NCBI RefSeq assembly: GCF_904067045.1
Contig: NZ_CAJFDC010000010.1
Coordinates: 466,001 to 530,000 of the forward strand
Direction of reading: 5' to 3'
DNA: 64,000 nucleotides
From: Pseudomonas sp. FEN
GTDB lineage: Bacteria; Pseudomonadota; Gammaproteobacteria; Pseudomonadales; Pseudomonadaceae
Notes under the pieces: generated by a model
What the model saw: only the letters and a program-made list of their open reading frames with translations
Databases searched by the model: none
Told to the model about the DNA's origin: nothing
In this document: positions 45,334 to 54,422 of the stretch, piece after piece
Position numbering within the stretch: position 1 is the first letter of the stretch
Layout: every line of letters begins with the position of its first letter
Translations under genes and position numbers: made by a program

Positions 45334-46941
45334 ATGAAACAGACCCCCGATAGTCCCCATGCCGCAGCCTCCCTTTCGCCTTGGAGCCCGCTGAAGCACG
45401 GCCTGTTTCGCGGACTCTGGCTGGCCAGCATCGCCTCGAACATCGGCACCTGGATGCATGAGGTCGGCGCCGGCTGGTTGATGACCTCGTTATCGGCCAG
45501 CCCGATGACGGTGGCGCTGGTCCAGGTCGTCGCCGCGGCACCGATGTTTTTCCTCGCGCTGCCGGCGGGGGCGCTGGCCGACATTGTCGACAAGCGCCGC
45601 TACCTGTTGCTGGTGCAGGGTTGGATGGCCAGCGTGGCGATGCTGCTGGCGTTCCTGACCCTCAGCGGCTTGATGACGGTGCCGTTGTTGCTACTGCTGA
45701 CCCTGGCCATGGGCATCGGCACGGCCTTGATGATGCCGGCCTGGTCGGCGCTGACCCCGGAACTGGTACCCGCCAGCGAATTGCCGGCGGCCATCGCCTT
45801 GAGCAGCGTTGGCACCAATGTCGCGCGCGCCGTGGGCCCGGCGATCGCCGGCGTCCTGGTGAGCCTGGCCGGGCCTTGGGCGACCTTTGCGGTGAACGCG
45901 CTGTCGTTCTTTGCGGTCATCGCCGTGCTTGGCTGCTGGCGACGGGAGCCGATGGTTGCGGTCTTGCCGGCGGAGCGGCTGTTCAGCGCGATGCGCGTGG
46001 GTTGGCGCTACGCTCGCAGTTCCAACCCGTTGCAACGGGTCTTGATTCGCACCCTGGCGTTTTTCTTCGGTGCCAGCGCTGGTATGTCCTTGTTGCCTTT
46101 GATTGTGCGCGGCGAGTTGCAGGGCAGCGCGACGCAGTTCGGCGTGTTGCTCGGCAGTGTCGGTCTCGGCGCGGTGTTGGGGGCGATGCAGTTGCCACGC
46201 TTGCGCCAACACATACCGACGGATCGCCTGGTGGCGCTGGCCAGTGTGACCTATGCCCTGGTGCTGTTCGCGCTGGCCTGGTTGCGCGACTTTTATCTGT
46301 TGATACCGGTGATGCTGATCAGCGGCGGTGCCTGGATCGCCGTGCTGTCGAGTTTCCAGGTGTCGGCCCAGACCTCGGTACCGGCGTGGGTGCGGGCGCG
46401 AGCGCTGGCGGTGTATATCCTGATGTTCTTCGGCAGCATGGCCCTGGGCGGGTTGCTCTGGGGCTGGGTGGCCAGCTTGCTGTCGATGAGCGTCGCGCTG
46501 AGCGTGGCGGCGGTGGTGTTGCTGGTCGGGGTCGGGCTGACCTGGCGTGTTGGTTTGCCCCAGCGCAAGGCGGAAGACCTGGCGCCGTCGTTGCATTGGC
46601 CACAACCGCTGCTCAATGCGGGCACCGACCTGGAACGCGGGCCGGTGATGATCAGCCTGGAATACGACATCGCCGCGGAACACGTCCAAGCGTTCCAGCA
46701 GGCGATGAACCTGGTACGCCGCATGCGCCAGCGCAACGGTTCGTTTTCCTGGTGCCTGCTGCAGGACAGTGAAAACCCGCGCCTGTGGTGCGAAGTGTTC
46801 TTCGACGAGTCCTGGGTCGGCCACTTGCGTCACCATGAGCGGGTAACCCGCGCCGAGCTGAAGATCGAGGCGGCCGCCCGACGCTTTCAAAGCGAAGGGG
46901 TGGCGATACGGATTCGTCATTTCCTCAAAGGGCAGGCCTGA
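45334..46941 (+). CDS. MFS exporter (EntS-like) with C-terminal ABM-like domain
   Basis: A 535-aa protein: an MFS_3 exporter of 12 helices (1-~410; motif A-like 'AGALADIVDKRRYL') joined to a ~95-residue C-terminal soluble domain ('SLEYDIAAEHVQAFQQAMN' and 'NGSFSWCLLQDS') resembling antibiotic-biosynthesis-monooxygenase/NIPSNAP-like alpha+beta folds. This domain pair is known in Pseudomonas MFS proteins and is thought to bind the cargo. The exported compound is unknown. It ends 22 bp before the convergent symporter gene. Confidence 0.86.
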   Translation: MKQTPDSPHAAASLSPWSPLKHGLFRGLWLASIASNIGTWMHEVGAGWLMTSLSASPMTVALVQVVAAAPMFFLALPAGALADIVDKRRYLLLVQGWMASVAMLLAFLTLSGLMTVPLLLLLTLAMGIGTALMMPAWSALTPELVPASELPAAIALSSVGTNVARAVGPAIAGVLVSLAGPWATFAVNALSFFAVIAVLGCWRREPMVAVLPAERLFSAMRVGWRYARSSNPLQRVLIRTLAFFFGASAGMSLLPLIVRGELQGSATQFGVLLGSVGLGAVLGAMQLPRLRQHIPTDRLVALASVTYALVLFALAWLRDFYLLIPVMLISGGAWIAVLSSFQVSAQTSVPAWVRARALAVYILMFFGSMALGGLLWGWVASLLSMSVALSVAAVVLLVGVGLTWRVGLPQRKAEDLAPSLHWPQPLLNAGTDLERGPVMISLEYDIAAEHVQAFQQAMNLVRRMRQRNGSFSWCLLQDSENPRLWCEVFFDESWVGHLRHHERVTRAELKIEAAARRFQSEGVAIRIRHFLKGQA

Positions 46942-46963
46942 GGGCGGCCTGCCGCACAGCGGC

Positions 46964-48382
46964 TCACGGCAGAGCGGTTTCCGGCGACTCCGCAGGCCGG
47001 GGCGGGGTGCCGCGTCGCGTGACATGGCCGATGCTCATGATCAGCAGCGGCGTGAACAGCGCGATATAGGCATTGTCGATACCCCACGGATTGCCGGCCA
47101 GGAACCAGCCGACCGTCGCCAGCAGAGAGGCGATAATGCTCAGGAACGCGGCTTTCGGGGTGCCGAATTTCGGCGCGTAGAACACCATCAGCACCAGTAC
47201 CGCCAGGGACGCGCGCAGGGCTTTGCCGAGGAAGGCGATCATCAGCACCTTGTCCGAGGTCAGGGCCAGCGCGATCGGCAACAGGCCGACGACGACGGTT
47301 GCCAGCCGGACAAAACGCAGGGATTTGACGTCGCTTTTTTCCGGGTTGAACCAGGGTTCGTAGAAGTCGCGCAGCAGCAAGGTCGCCGAGCCCATGCTCA
47401 CCGCCGAGATGGTGCCGAACAGCGAGCCGGCCAGGCCCGCGACCACCAGGCCGGCGGTCAGTTGATCCATGCTTGCGATCAGGCGGGGGAAGGCTTGCAG
47501 CGAGTCAACCTGGGGGAACAACGCGGCGCTGCACATGCCGATCAAGGCCGCGCCGATACCGAAAGGGATCATCAGGCCGGCGCAATAGAAACAGGCCCGT
47601 TGTGCCTTGCCCGCGTCACTGACCGTGTTCACCGCTTGAATCACATATTGGGTGGAGAAGATCGAGCCGATGCCGGCAATCATCCAGGCGATGATCTGGC
47701 CCCAGCCGATGGCGGTCCAGTCGAACATGCTGGGCGGCAGTTGAGTGCGCAGGGCGCTGATGCCGCCGACCTGTTTCAAGCCGAACCACAGCGCCAGCCC
47801 GACGCCGAGGTATTTGAGGCTGGCGTGGACAAAGTTGGTATAGATGACCGAGCGCATGCCGCCGATGCTGACGTACAGCACTGAAACCACACCGACAATA
47901 ATGATCGCCAGGGTGCGATCGACTTGCAGCACACTGGCCAGCACCGCGCCGCCGCTGGCATAGATGGACACCGCGACGATTTCCAGGGCGAAGATGGTGA
48001 TGATTGAGGTGGCGAAACGGGTGTTCTGCCCGTAGTTGCGCGACAGCACGCCGGAGATGGTGTTGTCGCCCAGGTCCTTGTATTTGCGCGCCAGCAGCCA
48101 GGCGAAGAGCACGAAGCCCAGGGCCAGGGCGAAGAGGTTCCAGGCGGCGGAGATCCCGGTTTTGAAGCCGGTTTGCGCGGTACCGATACTGACGGCGGTG
48201 CCGATGAATTCCGAGAGCATCAGAAAACCGATCAGGAATGCCGGAAAGTGCCCGCCGCCGGTGGTGTAGTTATTGGCGCTACGAGAATGTCGGCGTACAC
48301 CGAAACTGATCAGCGCGAGGCTGAGCATGTAGAACGCGGTGATGGAAAGGACGATCCAGGAGGAGTTGGGCTGCATGTTCAT
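46964..48382 (-). CDS. Sodium:solute symporter (SSS family)
   Basis: A 472-aa membrane protein of about 13 helices with the SSS pattern: 'GFLMLSEFIGTAVSIGTAQTGF' (in part) near TM1-2 and 'GGMRSVIYTNFVHASLKYLG' in the central region, where the Na+/substrate site lies. SSS carriers take up amino acids, osmolytes, sugars or carboxylates with Na+. No neighbour points to a substrate. It faces the LysE gene at 48641 with a 258-bp gap lacking clear sites. Confidence 0.88.
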   Translation of the reverse strand: MNMQPNSSWIVLSITAFYMLSLALISFGVRRHSRSANNYTTGGGHFPAFLIGFLMLSEFIGTAVSIGTAQTGFKTGISAAWNLFALALGFVLFAWLLARKYKDLGDNTISGVLSRNYGQNTRFATSIITIFALEIVAVSIYASGGAVLASVLQVDRTLAIIIVGVVSVLYVSIGGMRSVIYTNFVHASLKYLGVGLALWFGLKQVGGISALRTQLPPSMFDWTAIGWGQIIAWMIAGIGSIFSTQYVIQAVNTVSDAGKAQRACFYCAGLMIPFGIGAALIGMCSAALFPQVDSLQAFPRLIASMDQLTAGLVVAGLAGSLFGTISAVSMGSATLLLRDFYEPWFNPEKSDVKSLRFVRLATVVVGLLPIALALTSDKVLMIAFLGKALRASLAVLVLMVFYAPKFGTPKAAFLSIIASLLATVGWFLAGNPWGIDNAYIALFTPLLIMSIGHVTRRGTPPRPAESPETALP

Positions 48383-48640
48383 GACCCGATCAACGTGAGG
48401 AAGGTTGAGGGGAATACGGCAGGAACGCTTTCGCGGGCTGGGTTCATGGTGATGCTCTTTAAGTATTGTTGTTGTGGCTTTTAGCTTCCTACCTTTGGTT
48501 TTAGGTGTCTAATATTGAGTAAGTATTGCTGGATACCTTGAAGGTATCGGTGTGTGCAAAAAGGACGTTGAGTTATTGGGGATGAAACATTCCGATGACC
48601 CTTGTAGGATCGGTCCTTCAATCCCCGACGAGTCAGAAAA

Positions 48641-49282
48641 ATGGATGTTCACTCGGTTCTTGCCTTCACCGTGGTTGCGGGTATTGCCATCGCCAGTCCG
48701 GGTCCCGCGACGTTAATGGCATTGAACAACAGCATCACCTACGGCCCGCGTTCCACCCTGTGGTCGTCACTCGGTAACGCCAGCGGCCTGTTCTGTCTGT
48801 CGGCGGCGGCCATGCTGGGCCTTGGGGCGCTGCTGGCCAGTTCCGAATGGATGTTCAACGTGGTGAAGATTGCCGGTGCCGGTTATCTGTTCTATCTGGG
48901 CGCCAAGCAGTTGTTGAAAAAGGCCCCGGTACTGGCAGGTGAAGCTCAAGGTCACCCGACCCGCAACAGGCCGTCGCGCGGCAAACTGTACAAGTCGGCG
49001 TTCCTGACTGCGGCCACCAACCCCAAGGCAACGATATTTTTCACCGCGCTGTTCCCGCAGTTCATCGATCAAAGCGCCGCACTGCTGCCGCAATTTCTGA
49101 TCCTCACGGCGATCTTCATGGCCTTGTCGCTGACGTCCTTGAGTTTGTATGCCGCACTGGCCTCTCGCGCCAAAGGCCTTCTGATCCGTCCCGTATTTTC
49201 CAAATGGTTGAATCGGGTGGTGGGGTCGACCTTTATTGGCTTTGGTGCAGCGGTACTGAGCATGCGTCGGCAGAGTGTTTAG
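48641..49282 (+). CDS. LysE/RhtB-family amino acid exporter
   Basis: A 213-aa, six-helix exporter. 'AIASPGPATLMALNNSITYG' near the N-terminus and 'LTAATNPKATIFFTALFPQF' in the middle are LysE-family signatures. It lowers excess intracellular amino acids such as homoserine or threonine. It is the last G+C-rich gene before the A+T-rich island at 49503, marking the left boundary of the insert. Confidence 0.9.
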   Translation: MDVHSVLAFTVVAGIAIASPGPATLMALNNSITYGPRSTLWSSLGNASGLFCLSAAAMLGLGALLASSEWMFNVVKIAGAGYLFYLGAKQLLKKAPVLAGEAQGHPTRNRPSRGKLYKSAFLTAATNPKATIFFTALFPQFIDQSAALLPQFLILTAIFMALSLTSLSLYAALASRAKGLLIRPVFSKWLNRVVGSTFIGFGAAVLSMRRQSV

Positions 49283-49502
49283 GGGAGGGGAAAGCGGTCG
49301 AGCGTGAGTGGTGGAAATCGGCCAGTTGCTGCCGGTCAGCATGGGCGGAAAGCGGCCAGAATCAGATATTTGGGCTAGGGCAAAAACTGCTTTAACGTCG
49401 AAGTACTCCAGAAACTGAGCCCCGGTGGATGGCTTTCAGCCATCATGAGGTGCTAGATTCCGCATAGCCTCTACACCGTCATCATATTTGAGGGATCATA
49501 CG

Positions 49503-50783
49503 ATGGATAAGACAAAAATAGCGGAGTTTTCTTACGATCTTCATAGTGCACTCGGAGAGTACGAAACACCGGAATTTGACTATTTAAAAAAACTAGGAAT
49601 GGCGGCAACTCTTGCGGTACATATACGAGGCTTAGGTACCATTTCTTACGATGTTCTTCGTCAAGTATCCTATCATTATTTTAAGATACCATCATATGCT
49701 TTAGATCAGGTTCTAAAAATTCTTGATGATTTAGAGTTTGTTGAGCTCTCTGGAACTCGATCTAAAATTTCAGCAGTTACCCCAAAGATCCCTCATTTTA
49801 AAAGCATCTACGATACGATCGGAGGATACACTGAGAGTGAGGATCTTAGCGAAGCTGAAAGCGTCATGCTCGCAATATTAAGTGAAGTTTATAACAAGCC
49901 TGAGAATAAACAAAAGCTAATAAATAGTCTTGGAGCCGATATCGGAATTTTTGAGACGTGCATGAGATACAGTGAAGAAGGTGGTTTGCTACGCACCCAC
50001 AAAGCAAGAGGCAAAGATATAATATTGAGTCCGTACTACTTTGCTGATAACTTAGATGGATTGGCCGACTTAACGGCAAAGTCTGGATCGAAGAGCATCA
50101 GCGGAGTTTTACAGAAGCTAAAAGCTAACCAAGGCTGGCCACTATCGATGGTTTTGAATAACAAAGAAATAGGAGGGACAGCATTAGATGCTGTAGAGCT
50201 TTCTTTGGTTCAAGCAATGGCATCTGAAGGAATACTGAAGCCCCCATCTATACGCTTCGGAAATGGTTCGTTGGAACAGTTCGTATTTACACCCAACCCT
50301 GGTGCGATGAGACTAAATTCCGCGAAAAGAGAAATTTATGAGAGGGCAATGGCTTTAGTCTCATGCGTTCGGAAAGGCCAGCTGATGCCAGCTGAATATA
50401 GAATTCGATCTCCACTTGCTATATTGAGGAGTCTCCGTGATAAGGGCTTTTTAAATAGTAACTCAGAAGCTAGCGATCAGTATAAAAACCTGGTGTTTAT
50501 GAAGGTGGCATTTTTGAGGCCGGTTACCAGTTCCCGATGTGAGCTGGTACTTATTAAGTCTGAAGAAAATTCCGATGCTCTCGAAATTGCGATAAAACTT
50601 CTTTCTACAGGAGAACTCGCGAATCTTGAGGTCAATGCTGAGGCGCGGATATCATTTTCGCGGGACGAGTCCTATATTCAATCGATCATTTCATCTTCTG
50701 ATATGAGAAAACGAAAGCAAGTACAGATCGCAGTTGAAGCCCAGCATGAAATGGACCAATTGCTTTTGAACTTAGACATATAA
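49503..50783 (+). CDS. Unknown protein with repeated winged-helix-like units (cassette gene 1)
   Basis: A 426-aa protein I do not recognise. GAGG lies 9 nt before the ATG. Four units with the helix-helix-helix-beta spacing of winged helices can be seen: about 45-100 ('ISYDVLRQVSYHYFKIPSYA'), 115-180, 198-265 and 273-340 ('PLAILRSLRDKGFLNSNSE'). No catalytic motif, membrane segment or signal peptide appears. The DNA is strongly A+T-rich compared with both flanks (25 of 60 bases G/C at 49561-49620 against 44 of 60 at 48781-48840), a sign of transfer. The gene is 10 nt from the nuclease-like partner and is surely co-transcribed. A DNA-binding sensor for that partner is a reasonable guess. Confidence 0.8.
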   Translation: MDKTKIAEFSYDLHSALGEYETPEFDYLKKLGMAATLAVHIRGLGTISYDVLRQVSYHYFKIPSYALDQVLKILDDLEFVELSGTRSKISAVTPKIPHFKSIYDTIGGYTESEDLSEAESVMLAILSEVYNKPENKQKLINSLGADIGIFETCMRYSEEGGLLRTHKARGKDIILSPYYFADNLDGLADLTAKSGSKSISGVLQKLKANQGWPLSMVLNNKEIGGTALDAVELSLVQAMASEGILKPPSIRFGNGSLEQFVFTPNPGAMRLNSAKREIYERAMALVSCVRKGQLMPAEYRIRSPLAILRSLRDKGFLNSNSEASDQYKNLVFMKVAFLRPVTSSRCELVLIKSEENSDALEIAIKLLSTGELANLEVNAEARISFSRDESYIQSIISSSDMRKRKQVQIAVEAQHEMDQLLLNLDI

Positions 50784-50793
50784 GGGATGATAA

Positions 50794-51903
50794 ATGGCCG
50801 TGCTAGATAAAGATACCTCTCAAAAAGAAAAGGCAATACGCTATTGTATCTCGAATGGGGTGTTGCCATATCTTGAGGTTATTGTAAATAACGTACGTGA
50901 AATAACTGATGTTCGGACGGTTATTACGGATCTTGATGTTTTAGGTTTGGAAATATCGCGTCGGGGAAGCATAAGGCGAACCCTATTTGACTGCAAAACT
51001 GTCGGTAAAATGAGCGCGATAAATAGGGCGTTCTGGGCATCAGGTGTAATGGCCTATACAGGGTGTGAAGAGTCATATGTGATTTTAACCAAAAAAGCGT
51101 CGGAAGCACATCGAGTAAGTGCTAAGACACTGAATGTACATTTGTTTCAAGAGTATGATTTCGACTCGTACGCTGAATCTGCCAGTATTAATTATCTTGA
51201 CAAAAAGTATTACTCTGCTGAAATATCTGTTTGGCACGATTACTATAAAATTTATGAGCGGAGTGAAGCGCTACGTCCATTAGGGGAGTACGTCAACACA
51301 CGAATCCCATTGGAGAATGATTTTGCGAAAGCGTTAAGAGAGTTGCTCGGAGTCATTCGCCTTAATAAAGGGGAGTTAAATCCTGAGAAAAAAGAGCATA
51401 TGGCTGTGTATTGTTCTTTGGTTTTAAGTTTTTTATTGGTTATGGCCCCAATTTCTTCGCAAATTGCAGATATCTTTGATCCAGTGATGGGTCAAGTTGA
51501 ATATGAAAAAATATTGCGCTACTACGTTTGGGGAGGCCGCGATAGTTATATTCAACGACGAGACTTAAAGAACTCTGTGCAAGAAGCCTCCGGAGCTAAA
51601 AAAAGTGAGCTTGAGTTGCCTGGATGGGATCGATTTGTAGAGTTGTCGCGAGGGTTGCTTGAGGCACCTGCGGAAATCGGTAGGACATTGATTCCTTGTA
51701 GAGATCTCTCGCTACGATATTTATCTGTTGTTGATGCGCATAAAGATTTTCAGCTCGCGTCAAGTCTAAGATCTTCGAACAGAATCACTCAGTTTATTAT
51801 TGCCGCCTCCAACTATCTTTATGCAGCAGCAGGATTGCCCAAAGATTTCCACAACTACATTAAGGAAGAACTAGCGAAGTTGAGTGAAATAAAATCTCCA
51901 TGA
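50794..51903 (+). CDS. Unknown protein with N-terminal PD-(D/E)XK nuclease-like core (cassette gene 2)
   Basis: A 369-aa protein with AAGGGATG before the start. Residues 28-100 fit a PD-(D/E)XK restriction-endonuclease core: E28, D48 in 'ITDLDVLGLEI', then D66-C67-K68 in 'RRTLFDCKTVGK', a helix ('AINRAFWASGVMAY') and a strand ('SYVILTK'). The rest is helical, with a hydrophobic stretch near residues 205-225 ('AVYCSLVLSFLLVMAPISS'), and shows no known domain. It is A+T-rich like its partner. The motif match suggests DNA cleavage, but the fold needs confirmation. I know no named system with this pair. Confidence 0.75.
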   Translation: MAVLDKDTSQKEKAIRYCISNGVLPYLEVIVNNVREITDVRTVITDLDVLGLEISRRGSIRRTLFDCKTVGKMSAINRAFWASGVMAYTGCEESYVILTKKASEAHRVSAKTLNVHLFQEYDFDSYAESASINYLDKKYYSAEISVWHDYYKIYERSEALRPLGEYVNTRIPLENDFAKALRELLGVIRLNKGELNPEKKEHMAVYCSLVLSFLLVMAPISSQIADIFDPVMGQVEYEKILRYYVWGGRDSYIQRRDLKNSVQEASGAKKSELELPGWDRFVELSRGLLEAPAEIGRTLIPCRDLSLRYLSVVDAHKDFQLASSLRSSNRITQFIIAASNYLYAAAGLPKDFHNYIKEELAKLSEIKSP

Positions 51904-52025
51904 CGTCTAGGTTGTAAATTGATCGAGTTGTATTACTCCGTTGGAGCGCTTTTTATGCGTTAGGCGCTGGCTCCTCTTCGGGCGAGTGCTTGAATCGCCC
52001 CTAGATCCATAGATTTTTGAATGGT

Positions 52026-52039
52026 TGCTTTTGGCCGAT
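52026..52039 (+). repeat. 14-bp direct repeat, left copy
   Basis: TGCTTTTGGCCGAT, identical to 53946-53959. The two copies bracket the apeA-like gene and the MITE-like element. Confidence 0.6.
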
Positions 52040-52059
52040 TGCGACTGTCAGGAATCGAC

Positions 52060-52239
52060 CGATTCTGTTGAAAAAGTCGGTTTCGGTTTTCACGACGGAA
52101 ACGTACGCGTCTGAGATTAAAATCCGTGTTTTGAGCAGAGGGTGCAGGACTCAGATTTCACGTAGCAGCGTGTAAAAATGACGTTTTCACCGCTCAATGC
52201 ATGGACCGTCAGCCCGGGTGGACTTTTTCAACAGAATCG
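52060..52239. mobile_element. MITE-like element with perfect 19-bp inverted ends
   Basis: CGATTCTGTTGAAAAAGTC at 52060-52078 is the exact reverse complement of 52221-52239. The 142-bp interior encodes nothing. GAATCGACC also occurs in direct orientation at 52052-52060 and 52234-52242. Ends of this type (TTGAAAAAGTC / GACTTTTTCAA) are common on Pseudomonas insertion sequences, so this is likely a MITE or IS remnant. It fills most of the gap 51904-52281 between the two-gene cassette and the apeA-like gene. Confidence 0.6.
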
Positions 52240-52281
52240 ACCCAGAGCAGCCCTTCGTGAAGGGCTGATATCGGCCATGAC

Positions 52282-53745
52282 TTACCCATCCAGCGCCGAA
52301 GCATCCCCCTTGCCCACCGGCAGCAATCCAACCTCTCGGAACGCATATTTCGGGCGATATGTATTCGGTCCATTTTCCAAAAGGTTTGCCTTGATCGAGG
52401 CGGCATCCACACCGATTTCGTGTAACAACACAGCGTGATAAAGATGCGCGAGAGCTTCGGATTTCTTCGCGAGGTCGATCGTGAATTCCCGGTAATCGCT
52501 CCCCTCCCGCTGACCGCCGAAATGCGACATGTCGTTCCGACGGTCGGCGCAAGATTTGCAAAAGGCTTCCATCCGCTTGTGCTCGAGGCCGAGTGGCAAT
52601 GCGGAAAGGACGTCCATCAATCGTTCTTTCAACGACGGTTCGCCCGCGTGTTTCAGTTGACCTTCGAGCCATCGCTTGTCATCGCGGCTACTGATTTGAT
52701 CCAGTATCCGCTGGATCTTGGCATCGAGCTTGGTTTCCTTTGCCTTGTCTTTGTTCTTCCGGCGGTGCAATGACTCAAGCCCCCAGATCAGGTTCACAAA
52801 TCGGTGCTCGACATACATCTTCATACCGCGCCGGATGCCCAGATAGAGATAGAACCCCGGCCCGAACTCCTCCCGCTTACGGCGCAGCGCCGTCACGATC
52901 GAACCGAAGTTGCTCTTCACCTGAATGTAATTGACCCAGCATTCGTCCCACGTCGGAGCCTTGGTTGATCGCTCGAACCCTTCGTAATAATAATGGTAGG
53001 CCATCTTCCCGATGATCAACCGCGGCCATTCCAACGAAAATGTCGTTCCGGTTAGCAGGATAAATAGCTCCTGCAACCGCGCATATTCCTCTTGCATTTC
53101 GAGCAGCGTGCGCGCCCGCTTCGGCTTGACCCGAAGGTTCACGCTTTCCACGAGATTGAGTTTGTCCATGCGACGCACGGACTTTCCAGTCCACGGACCA
53201 GTGATGTCGTAACGCATCGTCAAAGTGCCGTCGTCCAACTCATGGATATCGGCCTTGGGCACCCGATGTTTGGCCGAGATACTTTGCCGGGTTCGTTTGA
53301 CCTCGATATCTCCCAGCCGCAACCACTCTTCCAGGCCAGTCAGCTCGACGTCAAGAGCGCTAAATTGGAGCGGGCGTGTGGCTGGTGGAAACGATCTATC
53401 CGTCACAAGGCAATGCGAGGCGGCGAACCCCTCGTGTGAAATGCCGTTGGACCTAAACTGCCCGCCACGTCGTCGCAGACCTAGCAACAAAACGTTTCGG
53501 CCACTAGCCTTGAGCTTTCCTTGGATGGCTTTCTCCAACGGGAATTGCTGTCCCGGCGCCCCGATGCTCGCCATCGGACCGCCTTCGCTGCTTGCGAAAT
53601 AGCCATCCAGTTCAAGATGTGCCGCACCGTTCTCTTCAATGGTCAGAGTGCCAACAACGCAACTGTCCGGGGCAAATTGATTCGCCGGCAGAGGATCATC
53701 GTGCCACCAGAAGAATCCCCGCTCTTCGAGTATTTTTTTTGTCAT
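52282..53745 (-). CDS. apeA: ApeA-like HEPN anti-phage protein
   Basis: A 487-aa protein with the ApeA N-terminal beta-rich domain ('ERGFFWWHDDPLPANQF', 'GTLTIEENGAAHLELDGYF') and a C-terminal helical HEPN domain carrying the R-x4-H nuclease motif 'RRNDMSH' (R403, H408). ApeA proteins are single-gene defence factors thought to cleave RNA and stop phage growth. AGGGG lies 6 nt before the ATG. The gene is convergent with the unknown two-gene cassette and separated from it by a MITE-like element. Its G+C content is higher than the cassette's, so the two probably arrived separately. Confidence 0.85.
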   Translation of the reverse strand: MTKKILEERGFFWWHDDPLPANQFAPDSCVVGTLTIEENGAAHLELDGYFASSEGGPMASIGAPGQQFPLEKAIQGKLKASGRNVLLLGLRRRGGQFRSNGISHEGFAASHCLVTDRSFPPATRPLQFSALDVELTGLEEWLRLGDIEVKRTRQSISAKHRVPKADIHELDDGTLTMRYDITGPWTGKSVRRMDKLNLVESVNLRVKPKRARTLLEMQEEYARLQELFILLTGTTFSLEWPRLIIGKMAYHYYYEGFERSTKAPTWDECWVNYIQVKSNFGSIVTALRRKREEFGPGFYLYLGIRRGMKMYVEHRFVNLIWGLESLHRRKNKDKAKETKLDAKIQRILDQISSRDDKRWLEGQLKHAGEPSLKERLMDVLSALPLGLEHKRMEAFCKSCADRRNDMSHFGGQREGSDYREFTIDLAKKSEALAHLYHAVLLHEIGVDAASIKANLLENGPNTYRPKYAFREVGLLPVGKGDASALDG

Positions 53746-53945
53746 GCGTATCCCCTAATGATGCCCAGAAAACGGGCAGGTATTTATTGCGAGCTTACGA
53801 CGAGTTCTCTTCTTCCTTCATTGTTTCAGAAGTTACGAACGTCTGCTTCGCATCACGGTGAATGGCTCTTCTGGGTTTTGGAAGTGACCGAAAGCGAGGG
53901 CAATCTTGCCCTGCCGGTTCAGCGCAAGGCTGAGTTGGCAAGGCC

Positions 53946-53959
53946 TGCTTTTGGCCGAT
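53946..53959 (+). repeat. 14-bp direct repeat, right copy
   Basis: TGCTTTTGGCCGAT, identical to 52026-52039, lying 200 bp upstream of the apeA-like start. Confidence 0.6.
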
Positions 53960-53987
53960 AGCAGCCAGCCCTGCAAGGCTGCTATCG
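53956..53987. repeat. 11-bp perfect hairpin
   Basis: CGATAGCAGCC / GGCTGCTATCG with a 10-nt loop. No T-run follows. It starts inside the right direct repeat. It could be an IS end, a REP-like unit or a terminator. Confidence 0.45.
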
Positions 53988-54054
53988 ACAGACCGGGTCG
54001 TTGTGTCTGGTGAGTGGACGGGGGAGAGCTCTGCCGTTTCCGGCGGGCAATTCG

Positions 54055-54183
54055 CTAATCATCCCAGCCCGGGCCCCTGTAGGGCATTTTGTCTTGTTCG
54101 GGAAAACCCGTCTGGTACTCCCCCCAATCAATACGCGAAATAGCCTTCCAAAAAAACTCATATTTCCCACGCGTTTCAGGCAT
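54055..54183 (-). other. Possible small ORF or gene fragment
   Basis: A 42-codon minus-strand frame starting MPETRGKYEFFWKAISRIDW and ending 'YRGPGWDD' has a protein-like composition, but no ribosome site and no family I recognise. It may be the end of a decayed gene. With the hairpin at 53956 and the leader at 54385 it is all I can see in the gap 53746-54447. Confidence 0.25.
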
Positions 54184-54384
54184 GTGAGAATATTGCGTGC
54201 GCCAAACGTCGGGGCTACTGTTCAAGTGTCGCTGCAAATCCAGCGACACGGGTGTGGAAACTCGTAAAGGAATCGGCGCACATTGCCGCATAAGCGGCTT
54301 TTTTGTCTTCGCTTTATGGCGGGCTGTGCGTGGGACACCTATGGTGTGCCGGGTTCCTATTCTCCGGTTTTCCACCCCGCGCAC

Positions 54385-54422
54385 AGTTCGCCACCCTTCG
54401 CGTGGAAACGAAATGGCGAACT
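54385..54422 (+). promoter_or_regulatory. Structured leader hairpin of the DUF6124 gene
   Basis: AGTTCGCCA (54385-54393) pairs perfectly with TGGCGAACT (54414-54422), with a nested TTCG/CGAA pair in the loop. It ends 25 nt before the ATG at 54448, close to the ribosome site. A cis-regulatory RNA or protein-binding hairpin is possible. Confidence 0.4.

Noticed and set aside
45691..47025. 444-codon minus-strand frame across the MFS gene at 45334
   Set aside because: It is rich in Arg/Gln/His, has no ribosome site or family, and the opposite strand encodes a clear exporter.
52187..52672. Minus-strand frame ending past the apeA-like stop
   Set aside because: It is an alternative frame within the ApeA-like coding region and lacks any domain.
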